64,000 bases of DNA. Origin: Cycas panzhihuaensis. Taxonomy: Eukaryota; Cycadophyta. The DNA lies in assembly GCA_023213395.1 (NCBI GenBank), contig CM041465.1:243729741-243793740 (forward strand), in the 5' to 3' direction. Numbering within the stretch: the stretch's first letter is position 1; every line of letters starts with the position of its first letter. The position numbers were made by a program, and so were the translations under genes. Shown here in pieces: positions 23,897 through 38,366 of the stretch. The notes under the pieces are model-generated. The model saw only the letters and a program-made list of their open reading frames with translations, was not told the origin of the DNA and did no database searches.

Positions 23897-24890
23897 TCAT
23901 ACATAGAATTGCTTTAGGAATTTACTGTTGATAGCTTTCACAAACTCAAGACCTTCTAGGGTTACAATCCTATAAGCACTGTTATCGAGACTTTCGAGAG
24001 TGACAAAAGGGCCAACCCATTTAAGTCCAAACTTAGACAAGCTATCATGGAGGGACTCTAATTTGAAAACATGGTCCCTAGGATACAAAGGGTGAGGGAA
24101 AAGGTATTTGTCATATGTCCTTTGTTCCCTAGCTTTAGAGGTGAGATTCTCTTGATACACGGTCAAACATCTCACATCTAGAGCTTTGAGGTCAAGGAGG
24201 CAGGATTGACGGTAGGATTCCTTGTCAACAAGACCTCAAAGGGAAATATGTAGGAAAGGGATTTCAACTTCCAAAGGGAGAACCATCTCAGTTTTATACA
24301 TAAGGGAGAATGGGGTCATCCCTGTGGCTATGTGGATAGAAGTGTGGTATGCCCATAGGGTAGAAGAAAGTTGAAGATGTCAATCTTTTTGAAATTGGGT
24401 GACAGTTTTCTTCAGGATGTTTATGAGAATTTTATTAAAAGATTTAATTTGGCCATTGGCCTAGGGGTAATAAGGAGAGGAGGTCTTGTGCGATATCCTA
24501 AATTTCTCATAAAGCTTGCCCATTTCCTTATTATAGAAAGGGGTTTCGTTATCTATGATCAAGATATTAGAAACCCCAAATTAATAAATAATGTACTAGT
24601 AAATGAAAGTAGCTATTGTCTTACCCAAGGTAGAGGACAAACGGACTAGTTCATCCCATTTAGTGAAGTATTCCATTGTAGTTAAGATGAACTTATGCTA
24701 TGACAAAGAGGGCAGGGTTATGGCCCCAATGAGGTCTAATGCCCATTAGGAGAAAGGCCACAGAGATATAATAGGATGCAAGGCTTTAAAAGGCAAATAG
24801 ATAATGTTGACATGCTCTTGATACCTATGACATCACAAGGCATAGGCATGGGCATCCTTGAAGAGGGATGGCCAATAGTAACCCATGCGA
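23897..24890 (-). pseudogene. Gypsy integrase of M, from the zinc-finger region on
   Basis: Starts inside the N-terminal H2C2 region with MGYYWPSLFKDAHAYAL (G: MGYYWMSLFKDAHAYAL). The core around 24400-24750 has many stops. The C-terminal domain is open at 24175-23897: YPRDHVFKLESL, KWVGPFVTLESL, YRIVTLEGLEFVKAINSKFL and a TAG/TAA region, as in G. The product would insert cDNA; this copy cannot be active. Confidence 0.75.
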
Positions 24891-25015
24891 AAGACATCAC
24901 AAAATTCTTGTAAAAGAAGGGTGTAATCCTTCATTTCTCTAGGGGAATGTTCCGGTCCCACCTTGATGACCTTACTAGGAATAAGGATGATGTCCTTGGT
25001 TTCCCCCATGTACAT
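24833..25015 (-). pseudogene. In-frame fusion across an RT-RNase H deletion (M)
   Basis: One open 60-codon frame joins the segment just upstream of RT (PREMKDYTLLLQEFCDVF) to the integrase zinc-finger region (MGYYWPSLFKDAHAYAL). In G the two parts are about 1.7 kb apart (54570 and 56262), with RT and RNase H between. The junction is near 24891. M is therefore a pol-deleted derivative. Confidence 0.8.
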
Positions 25016-25830
25016 GGCATTCCCTTCCCCAGAATAAAGGGGGCTTGGTCAATAGGAGGGGATGAAGAAGAAGAAGGCAAACTTAAGTTAGCTAAGGATG
25101 ACCCAAGGACTAGAATCTTCTAGTAACCAAGCTTATGATAACCAGGGGAGAGATTGGGCATAGAGCCTGCTAGGTGCTCTAACAAGGCCTCATCATTCTC
25201 AAAGCAGTCTATCCCATGGATAGTCACACTTGAATAAGATGAATGGCGAAGAGCAAGAGGAGTGGCAAGACCATAACAATCAACCCACCACTCAACATAT
25301 TCAAGGGACTCTTCAGAAGAGTTAGAGGGCAATCTCCTATGATGAATGATAGGCAGTTCCCTCACCTCAATACCCAAGGAGGGTGATGAGGTAGAAGATG
25401 AAGCAATATAGGGGGTCACACAAGAGACAGGATCAATGATATATGACTCAGGAGGATGATTGGGCTCCTTGATAGAAGAGGTTTTAGGCTAGGACCTAAA
25501 ATAAAAGGAGTTCCCCCTACTCGTGTTCAAGAAGGAAATGGGATGAGGGAGGTCCTCATCCTTACCATCAAACTCATAATCACTAAGCATGGTGAGGTAC
25601 CCATAACTTCATACACTAATAGGGATGACGTGGATAAGATTGGAGGAAGAAGATGAATGGCCACCTTCTAGATAAGATGTACTAGGAATATCGATAGAAC
25701 ATGTAGAAGCATAGGCAGATGGGCCTTTATCACCCTTTGCCTAGTTGTGAACTACTTGATGGAATTGTTTAGAAGGAGGAGGCTCCTAGGAAACAACTTT
25801 CATTTGCCCCTCATGGATGAATTTAAGTTA
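25016..25830 (-). pseudogene. Protease-to-RT linker of M
   Basis: Co-linear with G 53640-54480. Segments such as HGIDCFENDEALLEHLAGSM match G's VDYFKDDEALLEHLVGF-type reading. Pro/Ser-rich and poorly conserved; no catalytic motif expected here. Confidence 0.6.
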
Positions 25831-26400
25831 TCCCCAATGGGATAAGCACACGAATCCCATCTGGTCGAGCCATAGATATCCCAATAAAAGGTTCTAGTCC
25901 ATGTCTATGTCGAGGACTACGATATTAGTAAGGATAATTTTATCCTTCAGAGTAAAGGCAATGGAAACTGACCCCAAGGGAATCTTTTTGCTACTATCAT
26001 AGCCTTGATAATGCCACAGGACTCGTTCGAGAGTTTATATACCCAACTCTTGTATAATGCACAAGGGTATAGCATTAGCAGAAGAACCATTGCCTATAAT
26101 AGTCCTTTGAAGGGTGCATTTAGGTGTATCTATGGATATGGTGAAGGGGTAGTGCCATTAACATTCCCTTTCACTAGTTGGAGGGAGATCTTTAAGGTCA
26201 AAAAAGATGATAGATTCATAGCCTAGGGCAATGCCCAAGGCATGAACCGAAGCATCAACTAACCCTAAAGTCTCTAGGAGAAGAGCATGTTGCTCTTGAT
26301 AGCTTCTTAAGACATCCATCATGGACATCCTCGTAGCCACAGTGTGAAGCTCGTCAATGATAGAGAAGGGTTTCCCCTTTGCAGTAGGTTGGGGAAGCAC
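25831..26400 (-). pseudogene. Gypsy protease of M, active site altered
   Basis: The N-terminal part is open (26400-26158): DELHTVATRMSMMDVLRSY, then FFDLKDLPPTSEREC. The active-site motif is at 26100-26071 and reads IIGNGSSANA, whereas G has IIDNGSSINV; the catalytic Asp is Gly. Aspartic protease that would cleave the polyprotein. Confidence 0.7.
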
Positions 26401-26852
26401 CCTTCAGAAATCATAATGATTAGGATGCATAGGGATAGTCTTGGGAAGTAGCAAGATCTCCAAAGGAGGATTCTCCAAGGGAGGATCAATACAAGAAGAA
26501 GAAGCATTGGTTGCCTCTTTAGCCACTTGGGACTGGGTTAAGGCATATAAGCACATGGTCTTAATCATTTGGATAACTCTCTTTCCCTTATTTCATGATC
26601 AACAGGGGGAAGGAGTTTAGTGTGAGAATCAAAAGAAGAGGAAGTATTCCTTACACTTTTCCCTTTAGCTTGTGTAGGGAAATGGTTAGGGGATCTTTCT
26701 CTATTTCGATTCCCTTTTTATTGAGTGTTGAAATCCCATTCCTCATGTTTGGGAAAAGGATCCTCATGAATGGATTGGTCTAGGTTGGGTCTAGATGCCC
26801 ATTTAGGGGAGGAATCATGGTGTGGGATGGCTTTGAGGTGTTATGCCCTACA

Positions 26853-28220
26853 TTATGAGTCCTCATGAAAACACTCCCTGTGAATGGAATACCACTTCTT
26901 CTCCAAGAAAGTGTCCATCTTCCTTGCTTGAGAATCTTGCGTATTACTGCTCTTGGGAGGTGTGTCTTGAGAACCTTGATTGATTAGTTTATAAAATGTT
27001 GGCAATGAAGGCACTTGGAGTTTAAGTTCCTTTATTATATATCCAAAAGAACATATAGCAGAGGTCAAGGGGTCTAAGGTCTTCTCTGTTAAATGAGACG
27101 AAGGCCTAAGAGGTTATTGGATTTTGGTATCACGGGATGGAGGGGGTACCTCACATTACTACAATGACTTAAGAGGCTTCTTGACACCTGCCTGGATCTC
27201 AATTGCCTCAAGAGGCAAGCACTTGGCTATGGCAAAGTCACATGTTATTGCCTCCATCTTGAGGACTTCAACATGCACCTCGGGATGAAGGGCATTGACA
27301 AAAAGATCTCTCTTTAACTCCTCATGCAAGGTTGCCTTCATGGAGTGGAGAAGATCATAGAAGTATTTCACAAAGTCGTGATTCATCTCATCGTGACCTT
27401 GTTTAAGAGACAAAAGAGCCTTCATTCCACTCTTAAAGGGATAAGCTATGTCAAAATAATTTATGAATTCATCAACAAGCTCCTGGAAGTGGATGGAGTG
27501 CACAGGAAGGTGATAGAACCATTTGAGGGCATCAGCTTAGAGAGAGCATGGAAAACGTTTAATTAGAATGTGGTTGTATGCCCAATAATCGATGCACACC
27601 ACAGAAAATCTTCTAGCGTGCTCCATTGGGTCTTGAGAGGAGGTCCCATCAAATTTGGGCACCTCAAGAGAGTGAGGCGGTAAGTTAGTTCTTAACACCC
27701 CAATGGATAAAGGAGTTAATCTATAATCCATGAAAGGGCATGCCCTTAATTAGACCATTGGATTAATGAAAGACAAAGGAAGAGGTAGGCAAGGATGCCT
27801 GAATCCTCCTTAGGAGACTTGGTTCAAAAGGGGATATAAACTTCTGCCCATTTGATGGGAGGGAACTAATCCCACATTCAAAGGGATTGGAAGAGAAGCA
27901 GATGGGTACAAAGGACCCATCCCATCTTGAGGGTATGCCTCTTATTGAAAGGGGGCTTGAGAGGGGGTGCCTTGAGAAGGGGCTTGCCCTCCTTGTGAAG
28001 GTGCCACATAAGAAGAAATATAAGAAGATGGAATAGAAGGGTGTGGAACTAGATTTTGGTCATATGGTCTGCCTGTAGGTGGTGCAACACCATATGGATG
28101 CAAAGGGTCTAACTCGTAAACAGGGAGAGGATTCCCCTTACCATACCCCCATGGTTGGGAAGTATATCCCAGGGGCATGTAGAGGGAAGAATCTATAAGT
28201 TGAGCTTGGGAATACATGGG
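26853..28220 (-). pseudogene. Gypsy gag of M
   Basis: In order: a Pro/Tyr-rich N-terminal part with YTSQPWGYGKGNPLP and YELDPLHPYGVAPP; LEVPKFDGTSSQDPMEHARR at about 27660; the gag core with FINYFDIAYPFKSGM, LSLKQGHDEMNHDFVKYFYD and KRDLFVNALHPEVHVEVL at 27503-27159; then a basic, Ser-rich tail. The FDGTS...DP.EH and FV..F..L blocks are the retrotransposon gag domain. A few frameshifts and stops. G has the same order at 40459-41149 and 51837-52700. Confidence 0.8.
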
Positions 28221-29103
28221 GATTTATCCCATGTGGCTAGAAGTAGAGACATACGTAGGTCCCCTAAATCTAATAGGAAGCAGATAGACTATAGTTAGTT
28301 GGGGTGTAGTCACTCGACTAGAAGGAGGTATACTTAACCCAAGTTAGAATGTGGGTATGCCTTAGGTGGGCCTTAAAGAATGTAGGCCACAAGAAGAAGA
28401 AGACACAATGAGGAATGCCCTTATTATGAGTAAAGGAATTAAATAGGATGTATGTGAAGGTGTAGATATGAAGGAGGGGAGTGTTATGCTTTACATGATG
28501 TTATCCAACCATTTAGGATGTGGTTGGAGGCTAGAAGCTTAGAAATACTGATTGAGCACTTCCACCACATCTGCAGGAGGAGTATCCACCTAATCATATG
28601 AGGTTGAAGGATCCTCATATGATGCAAACCCCATGGGGCGGTCCTCATGAGGGTCGCCACCAAGGTAGTGATACTCCAAGGGAGAAGATGCTTCCACCTC
28701 ATGAATGGAGAGGTGATGGACTTGTGGGTGCTATGGGTCACCCAAGTAGAAGATAGGGTCTTCACCCTCTTAAAGCGGGGGGGGGGGGGGGGGGGCGCTG
28801 GAAGGAAGTGGATGGTTGATGGGACTCAGAAACATAGGCGTGATATGCCCAATCTAAAGGAAATCCCTCCATGGTCGATTCAGAATCTGACGATGGAAGG
28901 GGATGATAAGAAGAGTCTTCCAATGAAGGAGGGAGATCTCATAAATGATGAGAAAATTATTGCATACATGTATTTCCCTTAGTTGAAAGAAAAAGAGATG
29001 ATAAAGTGACAAGCATTGGGGGTTGTCCAACAAATCGAGGAGGTCTACTGAAATAGAGGTAGCACTAACGGAAAAGGGAAAAGGATGGATCCTTTACTGA
29101 TGA
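28221..29103 (-). other. Leader between PBS and gag of M
   Basis: No frame conserved with G. It contains a 19-base G run at 28777-28795. Probably untranslated leader, or a decayed start of gag. Confidence 0.4.
28777..28795. repeat. Homopolymer of 19 G
   Basis: Uninterrupted G run between C28776 and C28796. Its true length may differ, as such runs are hard to sequence and assemble. Confidence 0.9.
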
Positions 29104-29122
29104 GTCCCCAGTATGGTCGCTA
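29104..29122 (-). other. Primer-binding site of M (tRNA-Arg type)
   Basis: Minus strand TAGCGACCATACTGGGGAC, one base from the LTR end. It resembles TGGCGACTCCGCTGGGGA, complementary to the 3' end of a plant tRNA-Arg. G has the same site with different mutations. Confidence 0.65.
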
Positions 29123-29123
29123 G

Positions 29124-31326
<2,203 letters not shown>

Positions 31327-31885
31327 TGTTTCCTGACTACCGAGAATGGGTTTTCAGCAAGTCGAATTAGGTAAGTGTAGGTATGCTTCTAGTCTTTACC
31401 TCTGCTACTTCTCTAGAAAGATAAATTAAAGCATCTATCTTTATGGCATGACTGATTGATACATTTGAGTGATCATCTTACATCTGATGCTTGATCACAC
31501 TACTAGACACTATTTTAGCCTATGATGATCTACGGGACATGCATCCCCATTGCACTCCATAACCCTCCTATGCACCTCCATGTTGTCTTAAGCATCACCT
31601 AGCCCATGTGATCCATTCACACCCTCATCGCTACATAAGAGCTCCTAGCGCCTCACCAGGAGTGATTGGCATCTTTTACCCGTTTGCTAACATCCTAGGA
31701 ATCCTATCTCTCTGGTGCCCCATTTGGTCTAGGTTATTTGCTTACTATGACTATCCCCAACCACCTGGATAGGGGGGGGCAGCCCCTCCTAGGCCTAGGG
31801 TACCCCTGTTTAGGGCTCCCAACACTCATTTATCCTTGCGTTTTGCATTTTGTCACCGCACTGCGGTAAATGTCGCGGTACCATG

Positions 31886-31913
31886 GTAAACTTTATGGTA
31901 CCACAAAGTTTAC
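31886..31913. repeat. Near-palindrome in U3 of the G 5' LTR
   Basis: 28 bp with arms GTAAACTTTATGG / CCACAAAGTTTAC. The same site in the 3' LTR is a perfect palindrome. Confidence 0.8.
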
Positions 31914-32048
31914 CACAGGGTGACTGTTACAAATCATGTTTTTTAATCTGCCATGGAAATTTTCACATTTTTCATGAAATTCCCAAATGTCTTAGTCACA
32001 CCCTGAGGCCTAACCTAATCCTAATCGTCCAATTAAGCTAGGGTTAGG

Positions 32049-32055
32049 TATAAAA
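32049..32055 (+). promoter_or_regulatory. LTR TATA box (G, 5' LTR)
   Basis: TATAAAA in GGTATAAAACCCAAAAG, conserved in the 3' LTR. It would drive the genomic RNA from about 30 bp downstream. Confidence 0.65.
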
Positions 32056-34443
32056 CCCAAAAGGACTTCATTTTCCCTCTCTTCTTCCATCTATTCTCCT
32101 CTCCTCTTCTACTCTCATAGGTGATTTTCTGCAGGAGCACCCTGTAACATCTAAGATACCTATGTCCCAACCTAAGATCTGCCTTCTCTAGCTCAAATCC
32201 ATTGTAAAAGGCTTAAGAACAAGCTTCTCCAAGCAAGAATATACTCCAAGTCTTACCTCCATGTGTAATCATCAGGTTTCTCCAAGCTTCTCTTCAGGTT
32301 TCATAGCCTTTGTAGGGATCCACCTACAAGCTTCATAGAACTGTCCTTTTTTGCCATTTTCTTAGGCAGACCTGCCACCAATCTAGCCATAGTAGGTAAC
32401 ACTTCATGTTTATTCAATTTTATTCCTTTTAACTTCCCTAAAAGAGATTGGATTACCTTGTATACTTTTCTTTTCACAATTTTTCCATCATATACAGGAG
32501 GCATCCCCTCCATCCTTCCCTATCTATCCCCCTACCTTCCTGCTCTCTACTAGTTTCTCCAAGGAGGCTATGAGGTGAGGTCCTAAAAGGGTGAGAGAAA
32601 GGAGCTAAGGTGGGTTCCACACCCAACTAGGCCTACTTATCAAGGGCAACCCCCTTCTCCCCTTTTCCTCCTGCTCTCTTGTGCCTTTCTTGGGTTACCA
32701 GGGAGCTCTCAGAGGAAGGCCTTTACTAGTATTAGAATATATAGCCCCTTGTTGTGCTAGTTCCAGGCTTGAGTGCCTCACATGGGTAGATATTCTAGCC
32801 CTTAGTTGTGTCACATATGATCTTTGGGTGTTGGCTTAGTCAAAAGTTGTAAAATGATGTATTTTGTAACATTTGCAACATCAGTAATATTTACAAACCT
32901 TAAGCTACCTATTTCTCTCACTGTTAGCTACTACTTAGGCTATCTTGATTTATTGTTCATGCACCTGGGGACAACGTGGAGGTGTATACATTGGAGGCTT
33001 AGCCATTTCGAGGCTAACCATCTATGTCCTTTGTCTTATCTTACTTGTATTGGGGAGATTAGAAGTTGCTTATCTAGTTAGAGATTTACTTTGATTAAAG
33101 TACTTTGCTTACAACATTTTGGGCACTTTGCATCTACATATATAAATATATATATATATATATTTGGCATCCTAGAAGCCCATTGGAAAAGGGTAGAGCA
33201 CCTTTGTGATTGTAGGTTTTGCTATGTCACTCGTGGAGAAGGAAGAAACACTTTAGTCTGGGTACGTCTCTTACTTTCTTTTCCTTAGTTATTTCTATTT
33301 CTAGCATAGTCTTTTCCTTTGTTTTCTTGCCTTTTCCTTTTAGTTTAGGGAAGGTAAGGGAGCCCCAACACTATAGCTCTACGCTGCCCACATGTTAGGA
33401 AATGAAAAGGAGAAGTAAGTGTGGCACAAGATGACATACTTATTTCAGCTGCATAACCGTCTAGGTACGTCACCCTCCTCTCTTCATAACTCTTTTCCTT
33501 TTCTTGTTCTTTTAAGTTTACTTGCTTGCATAATCAAAATATAAAGGAAAAGAGAAAAGGAACTAATTTTTATCTATTATTTGCATATGCATGCTATGTT
33601 TTCATTCTTAGGAAAGAGCATGAGATAAGAACTATACCCTCCCTCTTTCCGTTTGGTTGCATACAACCCCTTTAGGCTTTGCATCTTTGGCGTACATGCT
33701 TGTGCTTGATTGGTTTACCTTATTCACTCCCTATTCTCCTGTTTAAAGTGAAAAGAGAGTGAGGACTTACATTTGAGAGTATATTTGTTATTCATATATA
33801 ATTTTCTTTGTCTCTTGTTTACATATACAACTAGTTAGATATCATTTCACCATCACACATCGGAGGTTGATCCCTCTACATGTAGGATAGTGAAAGCTTC
33901 TTTTGCCATCGTCCTTTATTCCCCCAAACTCACTTTAGGTGGGTTAGACTAAGGAGGATTTATTCCCTAGTGCATCCTCCTCTAGCTCCATTACACCCAC
34001 ATTAGCTAAATAATCTTGACATCTTCTGATTTGGGTTGGTTCCATACACGAGGTGGTTTTCCAACACCACCTTTGTAAGTGTGTACCTCCCGTGTCACTT
34101 GCCTATACATATTTCATTCGTATCTCTTCATCTTCCATGAGGATCCATTCCTTCATTGGGTCTTCCCCTTTCCTTCTGTCCATCTAAGGGTGAGAAGACC
34201 TACATCTTGAGATTACTTAGGAAACCGAGGATTTCTCTCGTTCTTGCTACCCTCAAAACCAAAATTGAGTTGCCTAAAGGGAGTTGTGCACCATTTGTGG
34301 GTCCTGAACCTATGTTCTGACATATGGATGCCTTATGTGGGTGATTTTTCTCACTTGTTAGATTGACCCTATTTTCTAGAGCCTTCTGTTGACTAACCTA
34401 ATCCTAACCAAGTGTAGTTACCATCCCATAGATGTGATTCCAC

Positions 34444-34462
34444 TAGCGACTATATTGGGGAC
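34444..34462 (+). other. Primer-binding site of G (tRNA-Arg type)
   Basis: TAGCGACTATATTGGGGAC, one base after the LTR, similar to TGGCGACTCCGCTGGGGA. Priming by tRNA-Arg is common in Tat-lineage elements as far as I recall. Confidence 0.65.
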
Positions 34463-35124
34463 CTACTAGTAAGAGAATCATTCATTCTCCCTTCCTGTTA
34501 GTTCTACTACCTCTTAGAAGCTTTCCTTTTTGGTCTTGTTGGGTAGCCCCCAATGTATACACCACTTTATCTCTCCCTTTTTCTAACCCATGGGAAGAAC
34601 TTACATGTGATGATTCTCATGTTACTTACGATGTCTACCTCCACTGTTGGAAGAATCCTCATATCACTCCCTTCCTACATCAGATCTTGATTTGATTATG
34701 TATTGATCTCTTTTAGATTGGGCATTATGTGTTTGATCCCCTTGAGCTCTCTACTTTCTTCTAAGGGTCTGCCCAAGGAAGTGAAGATCCTATCTTTTAT
34801 CTGGATGACTAGCAACACCTACAATCTCACCACCCTTCTACTCATAAAGTATAGCCTTCATCTCCTTTAGAGTTTCACTACCACCACGATGATTCTCAAA
34901 AGGATCATCCTATGGGGTCTGCTTCATACAAGGTTCCATCCACCTCTTACGATCAAGAGGATACCCCTCCCACCGATGTAGTAGAAGCCTTAAGCTAATG
35001 TTTCCCAGCCACTCGTCTCCAACCACACCCTAAGTGGTTCAAGAATGTCTTGTGAAGTATTATGCTTCCCACTTCTATGTCTTCCTTACCTCGCTCATCC
35101 TATTCAACTTCCTCACCTATGATG
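34463..35124 (+). other. Leader of G upstream of copia B
   Basis: No frame with conserved protein similarity. Its last five bases (35120-35124, TGATG) are the left target-site copy for copia B and are repeated at 40370-40374. Confidence 0.5.
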
Positions 35125-35768
35125 TATTGAGAATACAAGGGCCCAAACTTTAAACTGCCACAAGATCTGAACTATTTTGTAACTAGTTACAGGAATCGAA
35201 ACTAAGATTTAACATGCGAGTTCTAAAATTAGAGATAATACAATAACATCAATATACAAGTTAAACATCACATATGCACCTTATATAATGTGGTAAAACC
35301 CTAGCAATGTGCTAGGGAAACATCCACACAGGAAAGGTATTGATCTTTATTGTTATAGAATGAATAAACAGTACATCTCAGTAGCAAAGTGCTCTCAGGA
35401 ACAACAACCAGCTACCGCCGTCATCACAGTACATTACATTACATACAACATAATAAGAAAAGCCCTAAAACGGGCTACATGAGAGGAACATCCAAGGCAT
35501 GAATCTCAACCATAGAATCTAGGGTATTTATATCGAACGACCCTAATTCTCTTTACATTTTAATAAGGTTTACAAAGCTCATTTTTTGGGTCAGGGATAT
35601 CGCCCCTGAACCCCCTCTTAGCAGGGGGCATTCCACTCCCCCTACACCCCCCAGCCAAGGGGGGCTCCCACCCTCCTTAGAAACCCCTAAGAAAGATTAA
35701 GGGGGGAAATCGTGCTGAAAACATGCCAAAATTTTAGCCTTTAATGATTGTTGTCATAATACACAATA
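35125..35768 (-). repeat. 3' LTR of copia B (644 bp)
   Basis: On the + strand begins TATTGAGAATACAAGG (first G mutated from TGTTGAG) and ends ATACACAATA (CA end mutated). Paired with 39725-40369. Confidence 0.92.
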
Positions 35769-35781
35769 ATCTCCACCTTGA
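35769..35781 (-). other. Polypurine tract of copia B
   Basis: Minus strand TCAAGGTGGAGAT immediately before the 3' LTR; the same tract is present in C (45847-45857) and D. Confidence 0.75.
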
Positions 35782-35816
35782 CAATAACTTACCCTGTATC
35801 TTTCCAGGACATTTTA

Positions 35817-36360
35817 TCATCTTTTCTGTAAGCTAAGAGAAGTCAAACACCATTTGACCTTCTCTACAGGTACTGGTTTTATGAATGTATTAGCATAATT
35901 CTTATTGGTGTGAATCTTTTCAAGTGCCACTCCACCTGGTTCCATAACCTGTCTAACAAAATGGTACTTAAGAGTAATATACTTTGTTCTACTGTGATAA
36001 GCCAGATTCTTGGCTAAGTAAATGGCACTTTGACTATTGCAAAATACCTTTACATTTTGCTATCTCCTTCCAAGCTCAACTAATAGACCCTGTAAACAAA
36101 TTTCTTCTTTATAAATATGTGCTGCAGTAACATATTCAACTTTTGTGGTTGATAGTTCAATTATACTCTATAATTTGGACATCTAACTAACTAGACCATT
36201 TACAAGAGTAAGAACATAACCTAAAGTGAACCTTCTTTTATCTAAATCTCTTGCAAAGTCTGAATCAACATATCCACAAACTTGATTATCTGTACCTCCA
36301 AAGGTGATGCAATAGTCACTTGTGCCTCTCAAATTCTGAAGCACCCATTTCACTGCTGCC
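35817..36360 (-). pseudogene. Copia B RNase H domain
   Basis: Contains a decayed GYVDSDFA start, STTKVEYVTAAHIYKEEI-type middle, FCNSQSAIYLAKNLAYHS-type third motif (N for the catalytic D) and the common C-terminal end LTSLSLQKR before a TGA at 35819-35817. Several stops, mostly at Gln and Trp positions. Confidence 0.75.
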
Positions 36361-37200
36361 TAATGTTCTTTCCCTAGATTTGCCATAAACCTGCTAACTA
36401 CACTGACTACATGTGAAATATCAGGTCTTGTACATACCATGGCATACATCAAACTTCCTACTGCACTGGCATAAGGCACGCGAGACATATAAGCCTTTTC
36501 TTTTTTACTACTAGGACTCATATTCGAAGAAAGCTTGAAGTAGGAAGCCAATGGGATACTCATTGGTTTCACATTTGCCATACCAAACCTGGTTAGCACC
36601 TTCTCCACATATTTCTACTGTGATAACCATAACTTACCATTTTTCCTGTCTCTGTGTATCTCCATGCCTAAGATTTGTTTTGCAACTCTTAGATCCTTTA
36701 TATTACAAGTCCTAGCTAATTGAGCCTTTAGCTTATTGATTTCTTCCATGCTCTTACTTGCAACTAGCATGTCATCAATATATAATACCAAGATAATGAA
36801 TAAGCCATTATCCATAAATTTAAAGTAAACACAATGATCATACTCACTTCTTTTAAAATTTTGGCTCTCCATGAAGGCATCAAACTTCTTGTACCACTGC
36901 ATGGGTGATTGCTTTAGGCCATACAATGATTTCCTACGCCTGCAAATAAGTCTTTTCCTACCATCTTGTACAAACCCTTCTGGTTGATCCATATAGATCT
37001 CCTCATCTAAATCTCCATATAGAAAAGTTGTTTTTATATCTAACTGCTCCAACTCTAAATCAAGAGAAGCTACTAATGCTAACAGCACTCGAATTGAAAC
37101 AAATTTGATAACTAGTGAAAAGATCTCATAAAAGTTAATACCTACTTTCTATGCAAAACCTTTAGCCACCAGTCTTGCCCTATATTTATCAAACTTCCCA
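36360..37200 (-). pseudogene. Copia B reverse transcriptase
   Basis: A 157-codon open stretch (37088-36615) carries LDLELEQLDIKTTFLYGDL, EEIYMDQPEGFV, CRRRKSLYGLKQSPMQWYKKF and the palm motif LYIDDMLVAS with both catalytic Asp residues, then KQILGMEIHRDRKNGKLWLS. A second stretch (36608-36360) holds the thumb/connection (VPYASAVGSLMYAMVCTRPD). The N-terminal RT part (WVFKKKIDVDGKF) is at 37150-37230. Confidence 0.88.
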
Positions 37201-37229
37201 TCAACATCTATTTTCTTTTTGAAAACCCA

Positions 37230-38366
37230 CCTACAACCAACAGTCTTCCTGCCATGTGGAAGTTCTACCAAGTCCCATAAATTATTTTTCTTCAAAGCAT
37301 CTATCTCTTCCTATATATCCCTTTTCCATTTCTCACCATGGATATCATCTACTGCTTCCTGATAACATATGGGCTTACCATCATTAGAAACCAAAGTGCT
37401 AGAAATAGAAGCGTTGTACCTGTCAGGTGGATGACTAGCTCATATAGATCTTCTAACTATTGGCAGAGGAGTGTCTATATACTCCTATGAATTTATTGTT
37501 GATTCATCTTTAGAAATATCTTCATGCTCTTTTGATTCCACAGATGGATGTATTTCAAACTTGACTTGTTGATGTTCAACTTACTGCTTCTGTTTTATTT
37601 CAACTTCTCCACTGTCTAATTTTACAAGGGGAGATTCATCAAATATGACATCTATGTTAATGGTGATTTTATGGGTAGTAGGGTCCCATAACCTGTATCC
37701 CTGCACACTGTCCTTATCACCATAACCAACAAAGATATATCTCTTGGATTTTGGGTCTAACTCTTCAGGAATCTTGCAATCTGTTACAAGTGATAGTGAC
37801 CTGTTACCAGATAGCAAGCTGTTTAAATAGCTTCTGCCCACAAGCCCTGCTCCACTCCTACATTACTTAGCATGCTTCTTGATTTTTCTAAGAGTGTCCT
37901 ATTCATATGCTTAGCAATGCCATTTTATAGTGGAGTATAGCTAGTGGTATTGTGTCTTTCGATTCCAACTTCTTTACAATAGTTCTCAAACTCCAAGGAG
38001 TTGAACTCACTTCCATTGTCAGTTCTTAAACATTTGATTGTCTTACCAGTAATATTCTTAACTAAAGGCTTGAACTACTTAAACACACTAAAAACTTTAG
38101 ATTTCCTTTTCAAAAAATAGACCCATACCTTCCTGGAGTAATTATCTATAAATGTGACATAATACAATGATCCTCTACAAGATATTTTAGGGGCTAGTCC
38201 CCATACATCTAAATGTATGTAATCTAGAATGCCTTTACTAGTGTGACTCCCTACTTTAAACCTGAGTCTACACTACTTTCTAAAAATACAATGTTTACAG
38301 AAATCCAAATCTAAAAGCTACAAGTTAGGAAGAAACTGATGGTTTATCAACACCTTAAGTCCTTTC
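37230..38366 (-). pseudogene. Copia B integrase, with an in-frame deletion
   Basis: The C-terminal part reads TDCKIPEELDPKSKRYIFVGYGDKD; in C and D about 30 residues (HPCDYSNLKVFGCDAYAW...) lie between KIPEEV and LDPKSK, so some 90 bp were lost near 37760. Upstream are the Glu region (NGIAKHMNRTL-like), the central Asp region and the HHCC zinc finger near 38340. Many stops. Confidence 0.8.

Larger units (their letters stand above)
31327..34442 (+). repeat. 5' LTR of gypsy element G (3116 bp)
   Basis: Begins TGTTTCCTGAC and ends GTGATTCCA, followed by one base and the PBS. It matches the start of the 3' LTR at 63011 and both L and M LTRs. U3 of about 720 bp with a near-palindrome at 31886-31913, TATA box at 32049, then about 2.4 kb of R-U5, including a short TA run at 33139-33163. 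Open frames in it are not shared by the other copies. Confidence 0.9.
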
